A stretch of DNA of 64,000 nucleotides from Endomychus coccineus (lineage: Eukaryota > Arthropoda > Insecta > Coleoptera > Endomychidae). The DNA is taken from assembly GCA_958510875.1 (NCBI GenBank), contig OY294069.1, forward strand, positions 163,493,111 through 163,557,110. Reading direction: 5' to 3'. Positions 23,101 through 35,100 of the stretch are shown here, piece after piece. The notes under the pieces are model-generated. The model had not been told where the DNA came from. It did not search any database and saw only the letters and a list, made by a program, of their open reading frames with translations. The position numbers and the translations under genes are program-made. Each line of letters opens with the position of its first letter. Position 1 is the first letter of the stretch.

Positions 23101-26100
23101 TATCTATGGACAGATTCATTGATTGTCCTTCATTGGATTCATACAGAAACGTATAAATTGCAAACTTTCGTATGTACACGTGTGACGGAAATTCAAGAAT
23201 TAACAGCAAATTACAGTTGGCAGTATGTTGAAACTAAACAGAATCCTGCGGATATTGTTTCACGAGGTAACTACCCAACTGAATTGATGAAAAATGAACT
23301 ATGGTGGTCCGGTCCATCATGGCTTTACGATTTCAATGCCTCTAGTTTTAATTTCAAGTTTACTCCTACTATAAAAAGAGATTTGCCAGAATTAAAAAAA
23401 ACTAATTGCGAGATAGTTTTACATACAATAAGTCAAAACTGGCAAATATTTGATAAATTTTCTAATTTAACTCGATTACAAAGAGTTATTGCTTATTGTA
23501 AAAGATTCCATAACAATAGTAATTCGAAAATACGTGGTACCAATCGCGTTAATGGTAGATTAACGTTAATCGAATTAGATGATGCCCTTAAATGTTTGAT
23601 TAAAATGGCTCAGATGCAAAGTTTTAGTAAAGAATTCAATTATTTGACAACAGGAAATGTCAAAGCGATCAAAAATAAGTTTAATGGTTTAGCTGCTTTC
23701 ATTGATAATTATGGAATAATAAGAGTCGGTGGTAGACTCAAACATTCCGATTTACAGTATAATTCTAAACATCCTATAATTCTAGATTCAAAACATATGT
23801 TAACTAAATTAATATTTCAATCTGAGCATATTAGACTACTCCATGCTAGTCCACAATTATTGTTAAATAGTGTCCGTCAAAATTATTGGCCTTTAAAAGG
23901 AATTTATTTGGCTAAAGAAACTGTTAGAAAATGTTTAACATGTTTTAGGTTCAATCCTAAACCAATGTCTGTGACCATGGCTGATTTGCCACATAATCGT
24001 GTTGCTAATTTAATACCCTTTCAATGCACAGGTCTTGATTATGCAGGACCCTTTTCCGTAAAGGACCGCAAGATCAGAGGTTATAAAGTAACTAAAGCTT
24101 ACATTTGTTTATTTGTTTGTTTAAGCACTAAGGCTATACATATTGAGTTAATTTCTGATTTGTCAACCGATGCATTTATAGCATGCTTGAGAAGGTTCTC
24201 ATCAAGAAGAGGATTTCCAAGCGACTTGTATTCGGATAACGCCACAAATTTTGTAGGTGCGAATAATAGTTTGAATGATATGTATTCATTTCTGAAATCA
24301 AACAATGATCTTATATGTGATTATACTGATCAAAATAGATCTAAATGGCATTTTATTCCTCCAAATTCACCGCATTTTGGAGGTATTTGGGAAGCCAATG
24401 TGAAAAGTCTAAAGCGGCATTTATACAAAGTAATCGGCGAAACAATCTTAACATATGAGGAGTTTATTACTGTGTTGACGCAGATTGAAGGCATACTTAA
24501 TTCTAGACCCCTTTCTCCTCTTTCCGCCGACCCCAATGATCTAAATCCGCTAACCCCCTCTCACTTTCTAATTGGCAAATTACTGACATTACCACCAGAT
24601 CCAGATGTTCATCATATAACAATTAATAAGTTATCTCGATACCAACTTCTTCAACAATTGCAACAAAGTTTCTGGAAACGTTGGTCACGTGATTACCTGA
24701 CTTCATTACAACAGCGTAAGAAATGGAATGCAGATACTGATGTTATATCAATTGGTGCAATGGTTATTGTTAAGGTGGACAATTTACCACCATCCCAATG
24801 GGTATTGGGAAGGATTATAAAACTACACCCCGGAAGTGATGGAAAAACTCGTGTTGTGAGTGTTAAGACCAATAAAGGTGTTTATAAACGGCCGGTTGTA
24901 AAGGTGTGTCCACTCCCTATTACCTGAGAAAACAAACATTTTTTGTTAATAGATGAACTCTCAATAGTTTTAAAGATTTCTAATTCAAATAGTTAAGTTA
25001 ATTTTTCCATGTTTTATATTTTATATTTCTATCTGATGGTACTGGTTGTTGAAGACCTGAGGTCTGCCAAGGTGGCCGGTATGGTTTTAAATATTGTTAA
25101 TTAGTTCATTGTATTTGTTTATTATTAAGTATGTATAATTTAAAGTAAGTGATATTTCCTATTCTTGTTTAAGTTAGTTATAAGTTATGGCTCATGCCCC
25201 TCCATTATTACCACTCTCAACCCGGATTTACCCTCTTGTCGAGGAACCAGGTAGAAAATGTGTAGTTAAGAAAAGATGTAGCAGCCTGCTAGTACAGTTT
25301 TTAAAACCTCTTGAAAGAGTCCAAAATTATCTATTTAAATAAATGTTATTGTTTGAAAACAGTTTTAATTAATCCAGAAAAGACCCATGAAAATACAGTC
25401 CACTCGATCGATTGATGGTGAAAACGAATCAGGGTATTTTAATCTCTAAATACCGGTAAACGAGTTCAAATACGCTGTAGAAACGGAAAAAAAAATTGCC
25501 CCGGCAAGTTATTTTAATTTAATATTGAATACCGTTGAATCTCCCTCACTTTTATTAAATTAATCCGAGAATTGCAGAAAAAGCAACTAGATGTGAAGAT
25601 TTATTTCAAGTACAAAAGCATTCTGTTAAATCTGAAGCATGCAATTTCGCCAATGAACTGAACAGTACTGCAAATACTGATTTATTCCACTTAAATTTTA
25701 ACTCGATTGAATCTCTATTAAACAGAAGATAATTATTTGTTTATTCCTATTATTATCAATTGTATTAATTATTGGGATTAACTCGTGGCCATATTATATA
25801 AATAAATAAATACATTATTGCATTCAATAGTAATTATTATTGATAATTGTACAATTATGTTAATTTTCTTATTTTTTATTCTTTGATTAGTTATTACACT
25901 GTAAATTTAGAAGTATTTATCATTTTTTCATATTAATGCAGAATTAATGAGGTATCCCGTGTATAAAATAAATATTTTGTTGATCAACCGTTGTTATCAT
26001 TAACTTTTGTGTAAATGAATTATTTGGTTTTCTTTTGCGATTCAAGGGAACGTTTAAAGATGACAACTTCAACACTGCAATGGCAATTTTGCAAAATGCC

Positions 26101-29100
26101 GGTGATGAAGCGAAGGGCGATCAGAAGGGTCGAAAAGGGGGTATCAGCAATAAAGATCCCTCACAAACTGATATATTCAAAGTGGTAAAAATGATCATGG
26201 AGAGGAATTTTGCCCCTGTTATAGTTTTCAGTTTCAGTAAGAAGGATTGTGAGCTTTACGCCACGCAAATGACCAAACTGGATTTCAATACGAGTAAGCC
26301 GAGTTTAATTTGCGATTTCCTACAATTTTTCTGCACATATTAACTTTTTCAGCGGCCGAGAAACAACTTGTCGACGAAGTTTTCAATAACGCCATGGACG
26401 TGCTAACTGAAGACGATCGGCATCTACCTCAAGTCGATAACCTATTGCCCTTATTACGAAGGGGTATAGGCATCCATCATGGAGGTTTATTACCAATTTT
26501 GAAAGAAACGATCGAAATATTGTTCGGCGAAGGACTTATCAAGGCCCTTTTCGCAACGGAAACTTTTGCGATGGGCTTAAATATGCCCGCGAGGACCGTT
26601 TTGTTTACCGGAATGAGGAAATTTGATGGGCGCGAATATCGATGGGTATGTGGATGTTGCGTTTGAATCGCGAGTTTTTACTAATCGTTTCTTCGCAGAT
26701 AACATCGGGGGAATACATCCAAATGTCTGGACGTGCTGGAAGAAGAGGCCTCGACGACAAAGGTATCGTCATTTTGATGGTGGATGAAAAGGTGCCTCCT
26801 GCAGCCGGAAGAGACATCGTAAAGGGATTACCGGATCCGATAAATTCTGCCTTTCACCTCACCTACAACATGGTGTTGAATCTTTTGAGAGTCGAAGAGA
26901 TTAATCCGGAATACATGTTGGAGCGTTCCTTCTATCAATTCCAGAATCAAACGGAGATTCCGGGATTACATGAACGTGAGTATTATAACATGTTGGTTTA
27001 TTTTATGTGGCATTCAATTTTTTTCTTTCCAGGTTTTGAGAAGGTGTTGAAAGAGTACAACGAGTTTTCAATTGAAAATGAAGATCAAATCGCGTCTTAC
27101 TATAATATAAGACAAGAACTGGATACTTTGGGATTACAGTTTCGGACGTACATAACGAAGGCCAAATATCTGGTGCCATTTCTACAACCCGGGCGTCTGA
27201 TAAAGGTTAGTTTGTCAGTTTTTTCAAATATATTCGTGTTACAATGAATCGTTATTCGTGTCTAATGTTTGAAGAAATTAAAATTTTGACCTCTCGAGTT
27301 CTCCGGAAAATACGTGTTTGGCTTGCGAATAAAATAACTTGAATTCATCACTTTTAACAAATTCAAATATTAAAAACGTTTATTTTCAATATAGGGTGTA
27401 TCCACGGTCGTATACACAGGTCTGGAAGCTCGAGGTTGTTTCCTATGTGAGCAGTGAGTCCGCTACGCGTCGACTTTCGCATAGTACCAAAAGACGCCAC
27501 GTAGGGGAATCATAAAAGGCGTCACGTAAGAGTATCATCTTGATCTCTATGAAGATTATTCTGTGACAAGTGTCAGTTGACTTGTAAACACAATTTTATA
27601 CGAAAGTTTTCACGTGGCCTGTCGAAATTAGAAGGTTCGAATTGTATAAAAACACAATTGCATGAACGAAAAACGTCCTATGTAATTAGCTACGAACGTA
27701 ATCATTTTGACATATGCCTCGAGGAGCTCGCTTCGCGTCAGTCAGAGTTTATACGTTTTACCTCGGTCTTGTTAATTTGGGGCCGTTTCTTGCCCCGTGC
27801 GACCGGAGCCAGTTGTAATAAAGTGTTATCGGCTATAGGCCGCTAGCTTTTACCCGCTTTGAGTATATTTTAGTAGCTAGAAAATTCCCTTTGGTACATC
27901 GCACGTCAGACGCTAGTAGCTGACAGCTGAGAATACCTCAAACTGTTTTAATTGAATTTTCCTATTTAATCGACATTTTGGGCCCGAGACTATGCTATTT
28001 AGTTGGCCCCGTTCATAAACTAACGACATGGAGCGAAAACCGCTTGCGAAAAGTCCAGTATAAAGCGGAAATCCTCAAATGTTCTCAATTATTCTGTATT
28101 ATATGGCAATTTTTGGGATTTTTAAGCACAGACTAAGTGATGTTCGTTAACTCAAATGCCCGGGGCAAAGTGGGGCACTTGGGACTATTAGCGAATTTCA
28201 ACCATCAAACCTAAAAACCTTGTTCCCTTGGTGTTCTTGGGGCCGCTGATTATGAATTTGATGATTACATAACGCCACGCTGCACCCTGGGGCAGATTTC
28301 AGGGGCTGGGGGGAATTTGCAGTATAAAGCGGAAATCCTCAAATTTTCTCAATTATTCTGTATTTTGGGATTTTAAAGCACAGACTAATTGATGTTAACT
28401 CAAGTGCCCGGGGCAAAGTGGGACAATGTGGGGCACTTTGCCCCGGGCACTTGAGATAACGAACATCACTTAGTCTGTGCTTAAAAATCCCAAAATACAG
28501 AATAATTGAGAAAATTTGAGGATTTCCGCTTTCTACTGCAACAAAGTGTCATATATCGGATAATATAAAATCTATGTCGGTAGATTTGGAGAGAACTGAT
28601 AATTTTAAACAGTTTCCTTTTTTAGTACATTGTGCTTACTGCAGTGGCATCTATCTGACAATATCAAAACTAAGTTAGTAGGTTTGGAGAGAACTGATAA
28701 TTTCAAACAGTTTTCTTCTTCGTTTAGAACATACTGTTGTATACTGTAGTGGCATCTATAGGAAAATATCAAAATTAAGTCAAGGGGTTGGAGAGAACTA
28801 ATAATTTCACAGTTTTCTTCTTATTTAGTCATCTATCAGATAATATCAAAACTAACTTGGTAGTTGTTTGAAATTGTCAGTTCTCTTAGTTTTGATATTG
28901 TCCGATAGATGTCACTACAGTAAGCACAATGTTCTATTGTAGTAGTGGCACCTGTCGGACAATATCAAAACTAAGAGAACCGCTAATTTCAAAGTTTTCT
29001 TTTTCGTTTAGAACATATTGTATACGGTAGTGGCATGCATCGGGCGATATCAAAACTAAGTCAACGGAACTCATAATTTCAAAGTTTTCTTCTATTAGAA

Positions 29101-32100
29101 CAGTTTTCTTCTTCGTCTAGATGAACATATTGTTGTACCTTGTAGTGGCATGTATAAGACAATATCGAAACTGAGTCAATGAAACGCATATCAAAGCTTC
29201 CTTATATTAGAACATATTGTATATTGTAGTGGCATCTATCGGAAAATATCAAAAGTAAGGCAGTGGCTTGGAGGGAACTGATAATTTCAATGTTTTCTTC
29301 GTATTTTAGAACATTATGTATACTGTAGTGTCATCTATCGGATAATATCAAAAGTAGGTTGGTAGCTTGGGAGAGAACTCAAAATTCTAAACAGTTTTCT
29401 ACTTGAATATAGTATATACTGTAATGTCATCTATCAGAAAATATCAAAACTACGTCAGTGGGTTAGGAGCTAACTGATAATTCTTCTGGAAAATAGTGTA
29501 CACTGTAGAGTCATCTATCGGATAATATTAAAACTAAATCTGGACTTTGAAATAATGGTAATTTCAAACAGTTTTCTTCATCTTTTAGAAAATAGTGTCT
29601 ACTGCAGTGTCATCTATCGGATAATATCAATACTAATTCAGTAGATTTGGAAGGAACTGATCATTTGAAACAGTTTTCTTCTTCTGGAACGAAAATCTTT
29701 GGGTGGACGTGGTTTGCGTATATTACAACTATGTCAATAGTATATAGAAGTTATACATGACTATTTCCCAAGCCTTCTGGTTACTTAGTAGTTTCAATAC
29801 TCGAAGGTACAACTTTCGTTCTGAATTCATACTCTTCATTCAGAAAAGTTATCTCCTTTCCGTTTGTCACGCTGCACATTCTCTTACTGGTTAACAATGC
29901 GAAATCTTCAAACCATCATTTAAAGGTTGTCTACTTATATGTAAATTGTTGGGAAATAGGTCACTTTAACACATGTCTAATATATTCTCGTATTTACGTA
30001 CGTTTCAGTCTCACGACCATCTTCAGAAGACATTTGAAAACTAATTTACATGCACACTAAAGCGCGGGATTCCTTAAACCAATTGCACTAAGCCTGGAGC
30101 GTCTTTATCGCATTAATTTCAATTAAAAATGCCTACGTCGAAACAACGGACAAAACACGAAAAATTTAAATTGGAACACATTATAAGTATAAGCAACACT
30201 TTATACGAAATAAGATTTTGGATAAATTTGCACTATGTTCATAATTTTTGCGTTCTAATTCTGATTATGCCTTTCAATTTAAATAAACGAAACATTGAAT
30301 TAATTGTCATTAAATATAGATAGTTTTGTAATTCAAACTTTCATTATAGCTTCAATCAATCAATCTTATAGCTTATAAAACTAAATAGGGACTGTTAATA
30401 TAAACATAAAGCCTTAAAGTTCGAAAGATGCAAATAGTTGTTTTATTTCCAGATAAAATCGTCCGAAGGAGAATACGACTGGGGTGCAGTTGTAAACTTC
30501 AAGAAAATATTAGAAAATCCCCCAGGTAAAAAGGGCAAGGCCAATCCGGCTAAGACGGCAACAAGAGTTCAAGTAGACTTATTGCTTCATGTGATTTCCG
30601 AGAATAATGAGGACAAAGACGTTATCCCCAAGCCCTGCTTAAACGACCAGGTACTGTGTTGTGTTTCATTTGCATATTCTAGAAGATACCCCACAGGGAG
30701 CTTAACATTTATAGGTGCTATTAGAGGCAAATAGTATGTCTGTCTTAATTGCAATGGTGTTTATAACATTTCTTCTTTTCATGCGGCGGATTAATAAGAT
30801 GCATTCCTGGAGGTTTATTTTTACCAGCTGGAATTATTCATTGTAAATTGAATTGTAAACATAAAATGCAAATTATTTGGAGTGCATCGAAAATTAGCAT
30901 GAAACACACAATGTTGGATTATAATGTAAATTAAGTTTAACTGCGGTCGTAATTGTACACCAGTCATGAGTTTTGGCATTAGATTGGAATTATTTGCGAA
31001 AAATTAGTGCCTAATCCAGTAGGATCATTAAATGAAATAACCCATACTGCTCTGACTCTTTTAGTGAAATCACAATTACGTTTCTTCTGTCTGGCTGATA
31101 GGAATATTGACGAAAAAATTATTTATTCCAAAGTTTCTTGGGCTAGAAAATATTAATTTTCTATGGAAGAACTTTTATTATTCCTGTAAAAGTAACCGCT
31201 TAAGCAGCAATTAAAAATGTGTCCTATACTCCATGTTTTCAGAATATCTAGTACATAGATAGTGTATCGATAGGCCCTTTAAGGAATAAAAGTCATGAAA
31301 TCCAACATTGACGGGAAAGTTTTGATATTTTTGTTGCAATCAGTAGATTTTGGTCAAGAAAATACTTGGATCAAATTTTGGACAACATCAAAGTATGGGA
31401 TCAATTGTTTATTTAACTGTTTATAGCCAAATACTGTTTTTTTACTCTAACACAGAAACGAATGATCGGTAGAGATGATGACATTCTCATATACAGGGTG
31501 TTTCAGTTTTTTCGTTCATAACTTCGGCAAACGATAGAACTTCTAAAAATAATAGGGGTCTTTCATATAAAATTTTTCTCTAAATTACTTCGTTTTCGAG
31601 ATACAGGGTTGAAATTGAAAAAAAAACTTTTTCGAGTAGCTCCGGAATCGTTTATCGTACAGATAACAGCTTTTGTGAGAAATCTCTACTCGTAGTAAGC
31701 TATGTTTAGTGCGATACATTTTTTTTATTCATAATTGGTGAAGATTTTGAAGAGGTAGTGGTTGTTTTACTCCCCAACTTCTACGTCACTGGAAAACGTA
31801 CGGTTTTGAGATGCCCATTAGAACCGCCAATGTTTTCTACACAAAAAAGGTACTCGTGGTCATAAGCTCTAAAGTTGACCGTTTTCGAGAAAAATTAACT
31901 TTTATGTTGAAAAACATGGTCAATTTTTTGATTTTGTTACTTGTTTAAAGAAATTTCGTTTAATTGGTAAAAAATAAATTTTATTTCAAAGAATTGACAA
32001 TGTTTCTCAACATAAAAATTGACTTTTTTCGAAAACGGTCAAGTTTGATGCTTAGGACCAAGAGTACCTTTTTTGTGTAGAAAACATTGGCGGTTCAAAT

Positions 32101-35100
32101 GGGCATCTCAAAATCGTACTTTTCCCAGTGGCGTAGAAGTTGAGGAGAAAAACAACCACTACCCCTTCAAAACCTTGACAAATTATGAATAAAAAATTTT
32201 TTTTTATCGCACAAAACATAGCATAAGTACTATGAGTAGAGATTGCTTACAAAAGTTTCAACACCCGTATCTCGAAAACGACGTGATTTAGAGACAAATT
32301 TTATATGAAAGAACCCTATTATTTTTAGAAGTTCTATCGTTTGCCGAAGTTATGAACAAAAAAACCGAAACACCCTGTATATGGAAAAATAATTCTGACA
32401 TTCTTGTTCATGCGTTTTTTGACTTTTGGTTAATAAAGAAATTAAATATCTCTGCCCCCGTACAACCCATAGAATTGCGGTGACGACATTTGATTATATC
32501 TTTTGATACCTTTAAAATTTGAATTTCTTTGTTTTTAGTTTTAAATTAGCTAATTTAAACAAAGGTTTACATTTTTTTAATTGTAGTAGGCACTTTCTAT
32601 ACATCCAAATGAAAAAAATCCAACGTTTATTGAGAGAACCCCCGCTTGCCGTTATGTTTATTTCCTCAATTACTTGCTATAAATAAACAACATGGCAACA
32701 ATAAATGTAATTCCTGGACCCCAAACACTATGTATTATATTTTTATCACCTTAGCACGAACAGTTGTCGAAAAAATAGCTTATTATTATTATTATTTTGA
32801 ACAAATTATTAAAACAAATAAAAGATCGTTATTGGTCTCGGATCCATCTTAATAAGACCTGTCATATGAATTCGATTTTCGAAAAACCTTTCATTCGTTT
32901 GTGCGCTAGAGCAAAAAAAAACTGTGTTTTGGCTATAAACAGATAAACGATTGATCCCGTACTTTGAATTTGTCCAAAAGTTGATGTTAGTATTATTTGG
33001 ACCAAAATCTATCGGTTTCAGCAAAAATATCAAACTTCCCCGTCAATGCGGCATCTCGTGGCTAAATGAACTACTAGAGTTTAATACATTGAGAGTAAAG
33101 TGTATTCATTAAATTCCAGTACAAAGAAAAATTTGTGGTTCCCTGAAAATGTCCGGAATTTACCGTAGAATTCCAAGAGAAATGATCAGTTCATAATTTT
33201 TGAAACAATTAATTTATTACGTTATAAACTATCATTTTCAGCAAATATATCAAACTTCTCCGTTATTGCGACATCTCGTGGCTAAATAATAATAATAATA
33301 AGCTACGAGGGTTTGATACATTCAGAGTAAAGTGTTTTCAGTAATTTCAAGTACAAAAAACGGGAAAGTATGATTTTTTTTTGAAATCGATAGATTTTGG
33401 TCCAAATAATACTAAAATCAACTTTTGGACAAACAATTAACATCAGAGGATCCCGGCGACGGCGAGCGGGAATTCTTTCAATAAACGTTAGATTTTTTCA
33501 TTTGGATGTATAAGAAGTGGCTACTACAATTAACATAATTTTTAACTGTTTAAATTGGTAATTTTAAAGCAAAAAACAAAGAAGTTCAAATTTCGATGAC
33601 TGCTGACCACACTGAGACTTTATTAGGCTCTTTTCAACTGTATCAAAAGATGCAATCAAATGTCGTCACCGCAATTCTATGGGTTGTACGGGGTCAGAGA
33701 GATTCAATTTGTTTATTAACCAAAAGTAAAAAAACGCATAAAAAAAGAATGCCAGAATTATTTTTCCATATATATGAAAATTTCATCATATTTACAGATT
33801 GCTGTAGGTAAGACCAGCCAATAATGATCGAATAAACGGGAAATATCTCTGAAACAATTTTCTATTTTCTTAATTACTCGCTACAAATAAAAAATTATTT
33901 GAAAATAATCACTTATCAGAATGCCTTATTATTATATTTGTATTAAATTAGTTGTTCATGTAGTACAGGCAAGGAGATGATATAGATGTTGAAAATTTGA
34001 TTTCAAACTCTTGAGAATTTCATAAACCTGAATTAACAACTCAAGTTCAAATCTTAATTCATTCTTTGGTAGTTGCGGAAACAGTGAAAAGTCTATAAAG
34101 TAGTGAATTAATTGTTTCAAAAAATATAATAATATAATAATTCTGATGATAGTCCAGGCTATGAACCGGAGAATAATTTAAAAAAACATGTAAGTTCGAA
34201 TCAAAAATTTTTTTTTGCATTAGCTTCAGGAGGTTCTCAGGATCATTCATACACCTTAAAACTTCTTGGGAACCCCAACCCCACCCATTGGGGGCAAAAA
34301 TGGCCCGAAATCTCCAAGTCTTCAATTGTATTTTCAACAAAAAAAGGTATTTTGGCATTTCGAGTGCACCTAGGGGTTTTATTGGGTCGCTGATTACGAA
34401 TGCGTAGCCAGATTTACTTGCAATCCATCGTAGGGGTGGTAAAATCGACGAAATTGGCCAATTTTGCACCACTATATGTTATTTTGCAATTTACTTGTTT
34501 TAGGCATTTCGAATGCACCAAACCAATAAGGTTTTTTGGGTCGCTGAATACGATTCCGAAGCCAGATTTACTCGAATATCATCGTAGGGGTGGGAAATTT
34601 ACAAAAATGGCTAATTTGACACGCTTCTAAATTTTCATTATTTTTGCATGACAAAATTACTGCGGAGTAGATCTGGCTTCGGAATCGTATTCAGCGACCC
34701 AAAAGACCCCCTTGGTGCATTCGAAATGCCAAAAACACGTAAATTGCAATATAACATATAGGGGTGCAAAATTGGCCAATTTCGTCGATTTTACCACCCC
34801 TACGATGGATTGCAAGTAAATGTGGCTAAGGATTAGTGATCAGCGACCCAAAAAACCTCCTTCGTGCATTCGAAATGCCTAAAACACGTGAATTGCAAAA
34901 TAACATATTAGGGGTGCGAAATTGGCCAATTCTGTCGATTTAACTAAATCTGGCTACGGATTCGTGTTCAGCGACCCAAAAAAAACCCTAGGTGCACTCG
35001 AAATGCCAAAATACCTTTTTTTTATAGTAAATACAATTCAAGACTTGGAGATTTTGGGCCATTTTCGCCCCCAATGAATGGGGTTGGGGTTCCCAAGAAG

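Larger units (their letters stand above)
19043..25431 (+). mobile_element. Complete BEL/Pao LTR retrotransposon
   Basis: 6389 bp. The LTRs are 19043-19392 and 25082-25431, each 350 bp, starting TGG and ending TCA, and they read as identical base for base. The 5 bp target duplication GGGTA lies at 19038-19042 and 25432-25436. A primer-binding site TGGTCCTACGATACCGGA follows the 5' LTR at 19394. One long gag-pol ORF lies between the LTRs. It is inserted in Mtr4 intron 5, in the same orientation as the gene, inside a fold-back arm. The LTR carries AATAAA (19299-19304), so it could terminate Mtr4 transcripts early. Confidence 0.95.
17205..25514. repeat. Large fold-back element, right arm split by the BEL insertion (Mtr4 intron 5)
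   Basis: The left arm runs from about 17209 (AACTTCCCGGGAC) to the centre near 18110-18140. The right arm runs to 19037 and resumes at 25437 after the retrotransposon, ending near 25514 (GTAGAAACGG...TTGCCCCGGCAAG). Arms are roughly 900 bp. Landmark pairs include the GGCTCTGGGTCATCATG / ATGATGACGCAGAGCC blocks flanking the centre and ATTGGCCGCTGAATCCGA with its complement near 18890. A run of 13 G lies just outside at 17185-17197. Confidence 0.85.

Noticed and set aside
24928..25081. Envelope-like ORF after gag-pol in the BEL element
   Set aside because: Only about 150 bp lie between the stop codon and the 3' LTR, with no ORF.
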